64,000 nucleotides of DNA from an uncultured Prevotellaceae bacterium (GCA_900318865.1 ONMF01000001.1:62001-126000); one strand, 5' to 3'; shown: positions 54,362 through 63,555, counted from the stretch's first letter. Notes: generated by a model from the sequence alone, not told the origin. A program made the numbers and translations.

Positions 54362-55867
54362 TTATTTAAATAGTGGTAATGTGATAATAAATTTCGAGCC
54401 TTTTCCCGGTTCACTATCGGCACGGATGGTGCCGTTGAACAAGGTTATCATTTTGTGCACATAAGCCAGTCCTAAACCGAATCCCTTCACGTCGTGCCGG
54501 TTACCGGTCGAGACCCGATAGAACTTCTCAAAGATTTTTTTCAAGTCCTCACGCTTGATGCCGATGCCGTTGTCGGCAATGATGACCTCAAGCGTGTCGT
54601 CATCGGGGTTTCGGGTGGTCACCGTGAGTTGCAAGGGCACGTCCTCACGGCGGTATTTGATGGCATTGTCCAGCAGGTTGAACACCACGTTGGTGAAGTG
54701 CATTTTGTCTACGTTCACGATGGGGTCGTCGGCATCGAGCTGTGCCACGATTTGCCCGCCGTATTTCTCGACCTTGAGTTTAAAAGTGTTGATAACACTG
54801 TGGATGATGGCGTTGGCATCCTCGTCCTCCAGACGCATGGTGGCGTTTTTGCGGTCGAACATCGACATCTGCAACACCTTCTCCACCTGGAAACGCAGAC
54901 GCTTGGTCTCGTCGTTGATGACGGTGGAAACATGCTTGAGCATGGCCGGGCTCTTGCGCACCGAGTCATCGTTGAGCATCTGGGCCGCAATCGATATCGA
55001 TGAGATGGGAGTCTTGAACTCATGCGTCATGTTGTTGATGAAGTCGTTCTTGATTTCGCTCAGTTTCTTCTGCTTGAATGCCAGGAAGATGGTGTAGAGG
55101 AAAACAAAAAGCAGGATGAAGGTGAACGCGAATGACGGAATCAGGAACTTGATGGAGTTGAAGATGTAGTCACTCTTGGTGGGGAACGTCACGCTCAGGT
55201 AATTCTGCTTGTTCAGCGGGTCGTTGGGGAAGAGCACCTGCGTGTAGACCTCGTTCTGTGACTCGGGCTTGTATTGTGCCGTTTTGTAAACGATGCCACT
55301 GTTTCGGCTCACGACAGCGAACTCAAAGGGCAGCCTCAGCCCGTTGTTCTCAAATTCCGACTTCAGATATTCACTGACGGTTGTGGAGTCGGCGCGCTCG
55401 GCAATGGGGCGGTCGCTCGACTGCGACAGAATGGTGAGAATCACCTCATTGAGCAGGCTTTTTTGATACAAATACTGCCCACGGAGTATTTCCTGCCGGT
55501 TCTGATAGCTGTCGTTCAGGTTCTTGAGCGTGTTGAAGTTGGCAGGCCGTTGAATTTTGATGTCTCCGGCAGCCACAGCTGTAGTGTCCTCCCCGTAGGG
55601 GTCGAATTGAGTGCTGGGGAATGACATGGTTCCCACCTGCGGCCCGTAGGTGGCCTCGGCCTCCTTCAGGTCTTGGTCGAGATAGTATTTTGTCTCGTTC
55701 TGCTCCAGCATCGTCGATACACCATAGAGACTGCGCATCACCATTTCGGCAAACTGCTCGTTGCGCATCTTCACCATGTTTTCCATATACATGATTTGCA
55801 CAGCGAGAAGCCCCACAAAGGCGCACGCCATCACAGCAGTCAATATCCAAATGGTCGATTTCTTCAT
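54362..55867 (-). CDS. rprX: Sensor histidine kinase RprX
   Basis: A 501-aa inner-membrane kinase paired with RprY. Two transmembrane helices (about 7-27 and 245-268) bracket a periplasmic sensor of about 215 aa. The H-box is NNMTHEFKTPISSI (phospho-His about 282), followed by N box (NVVFNLLDNAIKYR), G1 (IIADNGIGIK) and G2 (GFGLGLAYVHKM). Minus-strand TAATTTTG lies about 41 nt upstream. The signal is not known from sequence. Confidence 0.93.
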   Translation of the reverse strand: MKKSTIWILTAVMACAFVGLLAVQIMYMENMVKMRNEQFAEMVMRSLYGVSTMLEQNETKYYLDQDLKEAEATYGPQVGTMSFPSTQFDPYGEDTTAVAAGDIKIQRPANFNTLKNLNDSYQNRQEILRGQYLYQKSLLNEVILTILSQSSDRPIAERADSTTVSEYLKSEFENNGLRLPFEFAVVSRNSGIVYKTAQYKPESQNEVYTQVLFPNDPLNKQNYLSVTFPTKSDYIFNSIKFLIPSFAFTFILLFVFLYTIFLAFKQKKLSEIKNDFINNMTHEFKTPISSISIAAQMLNDDSVRKSPAMLKHVSTVINDETKRLRFQVEKVLQMSMFDRKNATMRLEDEDANAIIHSVINTFKLKVEKYGGQIVAQLDADDPIVNVDKMHFTNVVFNLLDNAIKYRREDVPLQLTVTTRNPDDDTLEVIIADNGIGIKREDLKKIFEKFYRVSTGNRHDVKGFGLGLAYVHKMITLFNGTIRADSEPGKGSKFIITLPLFK

Positions 55868-55907
55868 TTTGCAGCTAAAATCAATCCGCTAATGTTAAAC
55901 CACAATG

Positions 55908-55915
55908 CAAAATTA
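55908..55915 (-). promoter_or_regulatory. -7 element for rprX-rprY
   Basis: Minus-strand TAATTTTG, 41 nt before the rprX ATG. Confidence 0.6.
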
Positions 55916-56053
55916 ACAATTAAATGTGAAAAATCAAAATTTTAACAAAAATATTTCACAAAATTCAATGAAAAGGAGCCGGCTTATGTCTAAAACCCGA
56001 TTGTTGTCAAGTAACAGATTTGCCACTCTCAAATTATTTCTTACATTCAAAGC

Positions 56054-56090
56054 AAAACCGCCCGGCTCCCGGATGGGGCAGGGCGGTTTT
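56054..56090 (-). terminator. Terminator of the EF-G paralogue gene
   Basis: Stem AAAACCGCCC/GGGCGGTTTT. On the minus strand it follows the EF-G stop by about 20 nt and ends in TTTT. Between it and the rprX promoter nothing else is apparent. Confidence 0.75.
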
Positions 56091-56109
56091 TGCGGTGTGG
56101 TGATTATTA

Positions 56110-58269
56110 TCAATCCTCCTCTTGCTTGCTCTCCTCGTAAGCCTTGAGCAGGGCTGCCTGCACGTCGGTGGGAACCAGCTCATAGGAAGCAAACTTCATG
56201 TTGAACGAAGCTCGTCCGCCGGTCACCGAACTCAGTGCGGTGCTGTAGCTTGCCATTTCTTTCAAAGGCACCTTGGCGTCGATTTTCTGCAAACCGTTGG
56301 CCTCGTTCATGCCCATGATGATGGCGCGGCGCCCCTGCAGGTCGCTCATCACGTCGCCCATGCACTCGGCGGGCATCAGCACCTCCACGTCGTAGACAGG
56401 CTCAAGCACTTTGGGGTTGGCGTTGCGGAAGGCATCGCTGAAGGCGTGGCGTGCGGCCAGGCGGAACGAGATTTCGTTACTGTCGACCGGGTGCATCTTA
56501 CCATCGTAAATGCACACGCGCACGTCGCGGGCGTAAGAACCGGTGAGCGGTCCTTGCTCCATGCGGTCCATGATACCCTTGACGATGGCGGGGATGAAGC
56601 GTGCATCGATGGCACCACCCACGATACAGTTGTAGATGACCAGCATTCCGCCCCATTCCATGGGGATTTCCTGCTTGTCCTTGATGTTCATCTTGAACTC
56701 TTGGTTGCCAAACTTGTAGACATCGGGCTCGGGCATTCCCTCGCGATAGGGCTCCACGATGAGATGCACCTCGCCGAATTGTCCCGAACCACCCGACTGC
56801 TTCTTGTGACGATAGTCGGCACGGGCGGCCTTGGTGATGGTCTCACGATAAGGAATTTTGGGCTCCATGAATTCGATTTGCACCTTGTCGTTGTTCTCGA
56901 TGCGCCATTTGAGTGTGCGCAGGTGGAATTCACCCTGTCCCGACACGATGGTCTGCTTGAGCTCCTTGGATTGCTCCACGAGCCATGTGGGATCTTCCTC
57001 GTGCATGCGGTTGAGGATGGTGCCGAGTTTCTCGATTTCGCTCTCGTTGACGGGCTTGACGGCACGCTGATACTTGGGGGCGGGATATTCAATGAAGTCG
57101 AAAATGTGTTCGCAATCCTTCTCGTTGAGGGTGTTGCCGCGACGCACGTCCTTCATCTTCACGGTGGCACCGATGTCGCCGGCAGCCATCTGGTCGACCG
57201 GAGTCTTGCCAAGGCCGTAGACGGCGTTGATCTGGGCGATGCGCTCCTTGCTTCCGCGGTTCATGTTGTTGAGGTCGGTTCCGCTTTTAATCGTACCCGA
57301 CATCACTTTGAAGTAAGACACCTCGCCGATGTGCGGCTCGATGGTGGTTTTGAAGAAGAACAGGCTGAGGGGAGCGTTCTCGTCGACGGGCACCTCGTTG
57401 CCTTCGTTGTCGGCTACGGTAGGCATCTCCTTGGGGCTGGGTACGATGGCGCCCAGCACGTCGAGCAGTCGGTCGACACCCATGTTCTTTTCGCCGGCCA
57501 CGCACATCACGGGGATGATGCTGCGGTCGATGAGGCCCTTGCGGATGCCCTCAATCATTTCGGCCTCGCTGAGCTCGCCTTCCTCGAAGAATTTGTCCAT
57601 GAGTGCCTCATCGTTCTCGGCTGCCATCTCCACGAGGGCGGCCTTGAGTTCTTCGGCCTTGTCGGCATAAGCCGGGTCAATGTCGGCCACAGTGGCTTTG
57701 CCGCCGTCGGGGCCGTAGGTGAGTTGCTTCATCAACAGCAAGTCAATGATGGTCTTGAAGCCCGGGCCGCATGCAGCGGGGAACTGCACAGGCACCACCT
57801 TATTGCCAAAGCTCTCTTTGAGTTGGTTCAGCACGTTATCGAAATCGGTTTTCTCGGCCTCAAGCTTGTTGACCGCGAAGATAACCGGTTTCTTGATATT
57901 GTTCAGTGTGCGGTACTGGTTTTGCGTGCCCACTTCGATGCCGTACTGGCCATCGATGAGCATGAGCGCAGCATCGGTGACGTTGAGCGCGGTGACCACA
58001 TTGCCCACAAAGTCATCACTGCCCGGGCAGTCGATGAAATTGATTTTCTTGCCATTTTTCTCGGCATAGAACAGGGTGGAGAACACCGAGTATCCATACT
58101 CTTTCTCGACGGGGAAATAGTCGCACACGGTGTTGCCGGCCGCAATCGTTCCGCGACGGTTAAGCACGCCACACTCGAAGAGGATAGACTCGGCGAGTGT
58201 GGTTTTACCCGAGCCCTTGCCACCTAACAAAGAGATGTTACGAATCTCATCAGTTTTGTAAACCTTCAT
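56110..58269 (-). CDS. Elongation factor G paralogue (EF-G2-like) with altered GTPase motifs
   Basis: A 719-aa protein with all five EF-G domains: G domain (1-280), domain II (SLFFFKTTIEPHIGEV...), III/V and domain IV (SGGSGQFGEVHLIVEPY). The P-loop is intact (GGKGSGKTT, 16-24). G3 reads DCPGSDDF (80-87) where canonical EF-G has DTPGHVDF, so the catalytic His is Ser. The switch I ERGITI is replaced by EYGYSV (57-62), and G4 NKMD by NKLE (134-137). The Bacteroides EF-G2 paralogue has been reported to support translation without GTP hydrolysis and to help gut colonisation. This protein fits that class rather than canonical FusA. It is monocistronic, with its own promoter and terminator. Confidence 0.9.
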   Translation of the reverse strand: MKVYKTDEIRNISLLGGKGSGKTTLAESILFECGVLNRRGTIAAGNTVCDYFPVEKEYGYSVFSTLFYAEKNGKKINFIDCPGSDDFVGNVVTALNVTDAALMLIDGQYGIEVGTQNQYRTLNNIKKPVIFAVNKLEAEKTDFDNVLNQLKESFGNKVVPVQFPAACGPGFKTIIDLLLMKQLTYGPDGGKATVADIDPAYADKAEELKAALVEMAAENDEALMDKFFEEGELSEAEMIEGIRKGLIDRSIIPVMCVAGEKNMGVDRLLDVLGAIVPSPKEMPTVADNEGNEVPVDENAPLSLFFFKTTIEPHIGEVSYFKVMSGTIKSGTDLNNMNRGSKERIAQINAVYGLGKTPVDQMAAGDIGATVKMKDVRRGNTLNEKDCEHIFDFIEYPAPKYQRAVKPVNESEIEKLGTILNRMHEEDPTWLVEQSKELKQTIVSGQGEFHLRTLKWRIENNDKVQIEFMEPKIPYRETITKAARADYRHKKQSGGSGQFGEVHLIVEPYREGMPEPDVYKFGNQEFKMNIKDKQEIPMEWGGMLVIYNCIVGGAIDARFIPAIVKGIMDRMEQGPLTGSYARDVRVCIYDGKMHPVDSNEISFRLAARHAFSDAFRNANPKVLEPVYDVEVLMPAECMGDVMSDLQGRRAIIMGMNEANGLQKIDAKVPLKEMASYSTALSSVTGGRASFNMKFASYELVPTDVQAALLKAYEESKQEED

Positions 58270-58363
58270 TTATCAGTGAAATTTAAAAATATATTTGTTT
58301 GTTTTGGTTTTCGTTCAAATGGCTGCGGGCACTCTGGCAGGACCCTTTTTGCCAAATCAGCCA

Positions 58364-58371
58364 CAAAGTTA
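58364..58371 (-). promoter_or_regulatory. -7 element for the EF-G paralogue
   Basis: Minus-strand TAACTTTG, about 95 nt upstream of the ATG at 58269. The leader contains a possible GGCA/TGCC hairpin. Confidence 0.6.
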
Positions 58372-58414
58372 CGAATAAGTTGTGAATTATCGGCCCAAAA
58401 AGAGAAAAAATTAC

Positions 58415-58422
58415 TACATTTG
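58415..58422 (+). promoter_or_regulatory. -7 element for hemW
   Basis: TACATTTG ends 8 nt before ATG 58431, so the hemW message would be leaderless or nearly so. It also rules against the upstream GTG at 58422 as the start. Confidence 0.6.
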
Positions 58423-58430
58423 TGACAATT

Positions 58431-59567
58431 ATGGCAGGGATTTATGTTCACATACCGTTTTGCGGCCAGCGTTGCATCTACTGCGACTTTTTCTCGACCG
58501 TAGGCCTGCAGCATCTTGCCGGCGATTATGTGAACGCTCTTCTGGTCGAGGCCAGGCTGCGTGTCGCGGAGCTTGGCAAAGACGCGGTGCGCACGCTCTA
58601 TGTGGGCGGAGGCACGCCATCGACGCTTTCCGCCGAACAGTGGCAACGGCTCATCGCCGGGCTGCGCGAGCGCTTCATGCTGAGCGAACTGGACGAATTT
58701 ACCGTGGAGGTGAATCCCGATGATGTGACACAAGCCTACATGGAAAACCTGCATCGGTTGGGGGTAAACCGCGTGAGCATGGGGGTGCAGAGCCTGGTGG
58801 ACGAAGAATTGCGGACCATCAACCGCCGTCACACGGCATCTCAAGCAATGGACGCAGTCCGGTACATTCATGAGGCAGGCATCGACAATGTGAGCATCGA
58901 CCTGATATATGGCCTGCCCGGCCAGACTCTTTCCTCCTGGCGCCGCAGCGTGGAGGGTGCTTTGCGCCTGGGTGTGCAGCACATCTCGGCTTATAACCTG
59001 AGTTATGAGCCCGGCACCCGCTTGTGGCACTTGCGCGAATCGGGAGCGGTGCATGAGGCCGATGATGACTTGTGTGTGGACATGTATCACACACTGGTCC
59101 AAATGCTTGGCAGTGCAAACTTCGAGCATTACGAGATATCAAATTTTGCCCTGCCCGGATATTATTCACGGCACAACTCGGCCTACTGGGACGGCACTCC
59201 CTATTTGGGGCTTGGCGCATCGGCCCACAGCTACGACGGCGCGGTACGCCGTTATAACCCCGGCGACTTGCACGGTTACATCCGCTCGCTTTCGTCCGGC
59301 CAATCCGTGGCGGTGGCTGAGCCGAGCCAGTGGTGGGAGCGCTACGACGAGATGGTGATGGTGCGACTGCGCACGGCCCGCGGGCTTGACGTGCAGGCCG
59401 TGGCGGAAAAATTCGGTGAAAAAGCCAGCCGGCACCTGATGCGAGAAGCCCGGCGACATGTGCAGGGCGGATTGTTGCGGCAGACAGGGAACCACTTGGT
59501 GCTCACGGCATCGGGGGTGATGATGAGCGACTCGGTGATTCGCGACCTGATGTGGGATGGGCAGTAG
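58431..59567 (+). CDS. hemW: Radical SAM heme chaperone HemW
   Basis: A 378-aa oxygen-independent coproporphyrinogen-oxidase-like protein; HemW binds and delivers heme rather than oxidising coproporphyrinogen. The radical SAM cluster motif is IPFCGQRCIYCDFF with C11, C15 and C18, followed by YVGGGTPSTL (about 61) and the HemN C-terminal domain with YEISNFA (about 232). The start ATG 58431 is set by the promoter position. It directly abuts the convergent prfA (59567/59568). Confidence 0.93.
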   Translation: MAGIYVHIPFCGQRCIYCDFFSTVGLQHLAGDYVNALLVEARLRVAELGKDAVRTLYVGGGTPSTLSAEQWQRLIAGLRERFMLSELDEFTVEVNPDDVTQAYMENLHRLGVNRVSMGVQSLVDEELRTINRRHTASQAMDAVRYIHEAGIDNVSIDLIYGLPGQTLSSWRRSVEGALRLGVQHISAYNLSYEPGTRLWHLRESGAVHEADDDLCVDMYHTLVQMLGSANFEHYEISNFALPGYYSRHNSAYWDGTPYLGLGASAHSYDGAVRRYNPGDLHGYIRSLSSGQSVAVAEPSQWWERYDEMVMVRLRTARGLDVQAVAEKFGEKASRHLMREARRHVQGGLLRQTGNHLVLTASGVMMSDSVIRDLMWDGQ

Positions 59568-60677
59568 TTACAATTCGGCTTCTTTCAGTTTTTCGGCGTT
59601 TTCGGCCACGATGAGGTGGTCGATGCAATCCTGGATGTCACCGTCCATGAAAGCCGGCAGGTTAAAGATGGTGTAGCCGATGCGGTGGTCGGTGATGCGG
59701 CCTTGTGGATAGTTATAGGTGCGGATTTTGGCCGAGCGATCACCCGTGGACACCAGCGTTTTGCGCCTTGAAGCGATGTCGTCGATATATTTTTGATGCT
59801 CGGCATCGTAGATAAACGTGCGCAGGCGGGCCAAGGCGCGCTCTTTGTTCTTGGGCTGGTCGCGTGTTTCGGTACACTCGATGAGGATTTCCTGCTGCTG
59901 GCCGGTGTTGGGATTGGTCCACATGTAGCGCAACCGAACCCCCGAATTCACTTTGTTCACATTCTGCCCGCCGGCTCCGCTGCTTCTGAACGTGTCCCAC
60001 TTGATTTCTCCCTCATTGATTTGCACATCGAATGGCTCGGCCTCAGGAAGCACTGCCACCGATGCCGCCGAGGTGTGGACGCGTCCTTGTGTTTCGGTGA
60101 CCGGAACGCGTTGCACCCGGTGCACGCCACTTTCGTATTTCAGCGTGCCGTACACTGAATCGCCCGTTACCGACATGATGATTTCCTTGAAGCCACCGGC
60201 AGCGCCCTCGGTAAAGCTCGACACCTGCACGGTCCAGCCCCGCGCCTCGCAGTAGCGCGTGTACATCCGCGCCAAATCGCCGGCAAACAAGGCGGCTTCA
60301 TCGCCCCCGGTTCCGCCGCGGATTTCGAGCACCACATTCTTCGAGTCCTCGGGGTCCTCGGGGATGAGCAGCAATTTGATTTCCTCCTCCATGCGGGGCA
60401 GCAGGGCGCTGTTGCTGTCAATTTCCTCGCGCGCCATGAGACGCAGGTCTTCGTCGGCCTCCTCGTCCAGGATGAGACGTGCCTGATCGATGTCGTTGAG
60501 CGCCTGCCGATAGCGGCGAGTGGCCGCAAGCAGGTTCTCGAGGTGTTTGTATTCCTTGGTGAGCTTGACGTAACGCTGCTGGTCGGCGATGACGGCAGGG
60601 TCGGTGATGAGCGTGCCAATCTCGTCGAAACGAGCGTCGATGCCGTCGAGGCGGCTGAGAAGGTTGTTATCGGCCAT
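59568..60677 (-). CDS. prfA: Peptide chain release factor 1
   Basis: Recognises UAA/UAG and triggers peptide release. The protein (369 aa from ATG 60677, MADNNLLSRLDGID) has the RF1 codon-reading domain, GGTGGDEAALF (about 107) and the catalytic GGQ in SSGAGGQNVNKV (about 238). The upstream ATG at 60701 falls inside the promoter element (60700-60707), so 60677 is the better start. Tail to tail with hemW. Confidence 0.95.
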   Translation of the reverse strand: MADNNLLSRLDGIDARFDEIGTLITDPAVIADQQRYVKLTKEYKHLENLLAATRRYRQALNDIDQARLILDEEADEDLRLMAREEIDSNSALLPRMEEEIKLLLIPEDPEDSKNVVLEIRGGTGGDEAALFAGDLARMYTRYCEARGWTVQVSSFTEGAAGGFKEIIMSVTGDSVYGTLKYESGVHRVQRVPVTETQGRVHTSAASVAVLPEAEPFDVQINEGEIKWDTFRSSGAGGQNVNKVNSGVRLRYMWTNPNTGQQQEILIECTETRDQPKNKERALARLRTFIYDAEHQKYIDDIASRRKTLVSTGDRSAKIRTYNYPQGRITDHRIGYTIFNLPAFMDGDIQDCIDHLIVAENAEKLKEAEL

Positions 60678-60699
60678 GTGCTGATTGAAATTAGGCTGC

Positions 60700-60707
60700 A
60701 AAATTAC
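60700..60707 (-). promoter_or_regulatory. -7 element for prfA
   Basis: Minus-strand TAATTTTG, 22 nt before ATG 60677, immediately after the umuD terminator. Confidence 0.6.
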
Positions 60708-60738
60708 AAAAAATCCTCACATCGATGAAATGTGAGGA
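60706..60738 (-). terminator. Terminator of umuD
   Basis: Minus-strand TCCTCACAT/ATGTGAGGA stem (9 bp, 7-nt loop) followed by TTTTTT. It overlaps the prfA promoter. Confidence 0.75.
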
Positions 60739-60781
60739 GATTTTTGCCCTTTCGGGTGATTCGGCCGCCGCTGCTGCGGCG

Positions 60782-61210
60782 TCATTTTTTCATGTTTTTC
60801 ACTATGTGCGAGACGATGCCCCAAATGATGAAGTTGCTTTCCTGCGGCACAAATATTTCGGGAAAATCCTTGTTGGCCGGCACCAGATAGACCCCTTGCT
60901 GCCTGATGCTGATGCGCTTCACGGTGAAGTCGCCATCGAGAAAACACACAGCGATGCTGCCATCGCGTGGCGGCAGCGACTTGTCGATAATAAGCAGGTC
61001 GCCATCGTTGATGCCGGCATCGACCATCGAATTGCCGGTCACCCGGGCACAAAACGTGGATGCCGGGTTCTCGATAAGTTCCCGGTTCAGGTCGATTTTG
61101 CTGGTGTAATCGCCTTGTGCAGGACTGGGAAAGCCCGCTTGGATGCGGCTCTCGGAAAATTCCACAGGAGTCTCCCGGGAGCCGTCGATGATGTTCATCT
61201 CCAAGTTCAT
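60782..61210 (-). CDS. umuD: UmuD-like autoproteolytic SOS protein
   Basis: A 142-aa S24-type peptidase that in UmuDC systems is cleaved and joins the error-prone polymerase. It shows the Ala-Gly cleavage site (QA25-G26FPSPA), the catalytic Ser in TGNSMVDAG (S61) and the Lys in DFTVKRI (K98), with the UmuD-type IDLNRELIENPAS in between. No umuC is nearby, which is unusual. It starts 12 nt after the htpG stop on the same strand and could be co-transcribed with it. ATG 61198 is an alternative start. Confidence 0.88.
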   Translation of the reverse strand: MNLEMNIIDGSRETPVEFSESRIQAGFPSPAQGDYTSKIDLNRELIENPASTFCARVTGNSMVDAGINDGDLLIIDKSLPPRDGSIAVCFLDGDFTVKRISIRQQGVYLVPANKDFPEIFVPQESNFIIWGIVSHIVKNMKK

Positions 61211-61222
61211 GTCATATGCCCA

Positions 61223-63268
61223 TTACAGCAGATCGACCGAGCGGTGCAGGAATTTGCTGAGAGCCTCACCCTTGAGCAGTCCGCCGGCCAGCAACGCGAT
61301 GTCGATGAGTTGCTTCACGCGTGGCTGTGCTTCGGCGTACTTGCCGATGAGGGCGTTTTTCTTGTCGCGCAGCTCATGCTCCTTTTTCTCATTTTCCTCG
61401 AGGTCTTTCTTCTTGTCATCGGGGACGCCCTTCCCGTCCTTGTCGAGGTCGCGTAGTGCGCTGATGACGTTGGCGGTGGCGTGGATATCGTCGTCGATGG
61501 GCTTGAGTTGCTCGGCCAGTGCCGTCATGGCATCGTTCACCACCTCCTTGACGATGCGGTGGTTGGTGTTGAGCGTGAGGTTGTAACTGTCGGGCAGATC
61601 ACCGTAGAAGCTCATGCCCGGCTGGAATTGCGCCATTTCTTTCATGCGCCTCATGTACTCGCTCTGCGTCACCACCACCGGCTCCTCATCGGGCGCCAAT
61701 GCTGCCAGCGAAACCATGAAATTGGCTTTCTCCATGGTGGGCAGCTGTGACTGGAAGAGTTGTGTGGCCACGTCCTTTTCTCCCTGCGACAATTCCACCT
61801 CGCGGCGATTTTCTTTGGCTATGAGGTTGTCAATCACATCGCTGTCGATGCGCATGAAGCGGGTTTTCTCGTTTTTCTGCTCCAACATTCCCACGAAGGG
61901 CACGTCGAGCTGGCCGTTCATCAAGAGCACGTCGTAGCCCTTGTCGGTAGCAGCCTTGATGTGGGCATACTGCGTGTCCTTGTCGGTGGCATAGAGGTAG
62001 ATGAGGTTGCCGTCCTTGTCGGTTTGCTCAGTCTCAATGAGTTTTTTGTATTCGTCGAGTTTGAAGAACTTGCCGTCGGTGTTTTCCAGCAGGGCGAATT
62101 TCATGGCCTGGTCGCAGAACTTCTCGTCGCAGAGCATGCCGTACTCGATGAAAATCTTGATGTCGTTCCACTTGTCCTGGAACTGCTTGGCGTCGTCGCG
62201 TGCTATCTCTTCGAGACGGGCAGCCACTTTCTTAGTGATATAGGTGGAGATCTTCTTCACGTTGCGGTCGGCCTGCAGATAGCTGCGCGACACGTTGAGC
62301 GGAATGTCGGGGCTGTCGATGACGCCCTGCAGTAGCATCAGGAAGTCGGGCACCACGCCTTCCACGCTGTCGGTGACGAAGACCTGGTTGCAGTAGAGCT
62401 GGATGCGGTCCTTGCGGATGTCGAGATTGTTCTTGATTTTCGGGAAATAGAGGATTCCTGTGAGTGTGAACGGGTAGTCCACATTCAGGTGGATCCAGAA
62501 CAGCGGGTCTTCCTGCCCGGGCTGAATGGCGCGATAAAATTTCAGGTAATCATCGTCGGTGAGATCGGTGGGCTTGCGTGTCCACAATGGCTCCACGTCG
62601 TTGATAATCTTGTCGCGGTCGGTGTCTTGATACTTTCCGTCTTTCCACTCCTGCTCCTTGCCGAAGACCACTGGCACGGGCATGAAGCGGCAGTACTTGC
62701 GCAGCAACGCCTCGATGCGTGCCGCTTCCAGATATTCTTTCTCTTCGTCGTCGATGTGCAGGATGATGTCGGTGCCGCGCTCCGCCTTGTCGCAGTCGGT
62801 CATCTCAAATTCAGGCGAGCCGTCGCACGTCCAGCACACGGCCTTGGCGCCCTGCTGATAGGACAGCGTGCGGATTTCCACTTTTTTGGCCACCATGAAG
62901 GCCGAGTAGAACCCCAGCCCGAAGTGGCCGATGATGGCGTTAGCGTTGTCCTTGTATTTGTTCAGGAAATCTTCGGCTCCCGAGAAGGCTATCTGGTTGA
63001 TGTAACGGTCAATTTCGTCGGCCGTCATGCCGATGCCGCTGTCGCTCACGGTGAGCGTGCCGGCTTCTTTGTCGAGCGCGATGCTCACACGCAGGTTGTC
63101 GGTAGGGCCGTCGAAGTCGCCGGCTCCGGCCAGCGTGCGCAGTTTTTGGGTGGCATCGACAGCGTTCGACACCAGCTCACGCAGGAAAATCTCGTGGTCG
63201 CTATAAAGAAATTGCTTGATAACGGGGAAGATGTTGGTTGTCGTTACCCCAATTGTTCCTTTTGCCAT
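61223..63268 (-). CDS. htpG: Molecular chaperone HtpG (Hsp90)
   Basis: A 681-aa ATP-dependent chaperone. The GHKL ATPase domain contains FLRELVSNAVDATQKLR (about 28), DSGIGMTADEID (about 76) and IIGHFGLGFYSAFMV (about 111), followed by the middle and C-terminal dimerisation domains. A GTGACAA-N9-TTGTCAC palindrome lies about 100 nt upstream. The solitary umuD follows after 12 nt. Confidence 0.96.
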   Translation of the reverse strand: MAKGTIGVTTTNIFPVIKQFLYSDHEIFLRELVSNAVDATQKLRTLAGAGDFDGPTDNLRVSIALDKEAGTLTVSDSGIGMTADEIDRYINQIAFSGAEDFLNKYKDNANAIIGHFGLGFYSAFMVAKKVEIRTLSYQQGAKAVCWTCDGSPEFEMTDCDKAERGTDIILHIDDEEKEYLEAARIEALLRKYCRFMPVPVVFGKEQEWKDGKYQDTDRDKIINDVEPLWTRKPTDLTDDDYLKFYRAIQPGQEDPLFWIHLNVDYPFTLTGILYFPKIKNNLDIRKDRIQLYCNQVFVTDSVEGVVPDFLMLLQGVIDSPDIPLNVSRSYLQADRNVKKISTYITKKVAARLEEIARDDAKQFQDKWNDIKIFIEYGMLCDEKFCDQAMKFALLENTDGKFFKLDEYKKLIETEQTDKDGNLIYLYATDKDTQYAHIKAATDKGYDVLLMNGQLDVPFVGMLEQKNEKTRFMRIDSDVIDNLIAKENRREVELSQGEKDVATQLFQSQLPTMEKANFMVSLAALAPDEEPVVVTQSEYMRRMKEMAQFQPGMSFYGDLPDSYNLTLNTNHRIVKEVVNDAMTALAEQLKPIDDDIHATANVISALRDLDKDGKGVPDDKKKDLEENEKKEHELRDKKNALIGKYAEAQPRVKQLIDIALLAGGLLKGEALSKFLHRSVDLL

Positions 63269-63364
63269 AATATATAACTTTTTATTGTTGTTGAATGTAT
63301 TGACGCAATGGTTCTCTCAAAAACAATGCCAACGAGCCAAGACTGACATTTTTGCAGCCATGGG

Positions 63365-63387
63365 GTGACAACTCGACCAATTGTCAC
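63365..63387. promoter_or_regulatory. Inverted repeat GTGACAA-N9-TTGTCAC upstream of htpG
   Basis: A perfect 7-bp inverted repeat with a 9-nt spacer, the arrangement of an operator such as CIRCE but with a different sequence. It shares the TGACAA/TTGTCA core with the groES palindrome at 6894-6924. Confidence 0.5.
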
Positions 63388-63411
63388 ACCCAATCAGCCA
63401 CCCCGCCCGAT

Positions 63412-63463
63412 ATGAAAAACTTTGTTTCTCATTTTGCCCTACACTCGCTTATTCGTAACTTTG
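63412..63463 (+). repeat. 52-bp direct repeat, copy 1 (promoter-bearing)
   Basis: Identical to copy 2 except for two bases. It ends in the promoter element TAACTTTG (63456-63463). Confidence 0.85.
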
Positions 63464-63498
63464 GTTTGCACCGAAGTTACTGCTGCTCGGCATGAAAA

Positions 63499-63550
63499 AT
63501 GAAAAACTTTGTTTCTCATTTTGTCCTGCACTCGCTTATTCGTAACTTTG
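63499..63550 (+). repeat. 52-bp direct repeat, copy 2 (promoter-bearing)
   Basis: Second copy, 87 bp downstream of the first. Its TAACTTTG (63543-63550) ends 5 nt before the chromate transporter ATG, so this copy probably drives it as a leaderless message. Confidence 0.85.
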
Positions 63551-63555
63551 CAAGC

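Noticed and set aside
55926..56147. 73-aa plus-strand frame with AAGGAG before an internal ATG
   Set aside because: It runs through the EF-G terminator into the coding end; composition is not protein-like.
56122..58227. Plus-strand 701-aa open frame
   Set aside because: It is the antisense shadow of the EF-G paralogue; His/Val/Leu-rich with no domain.
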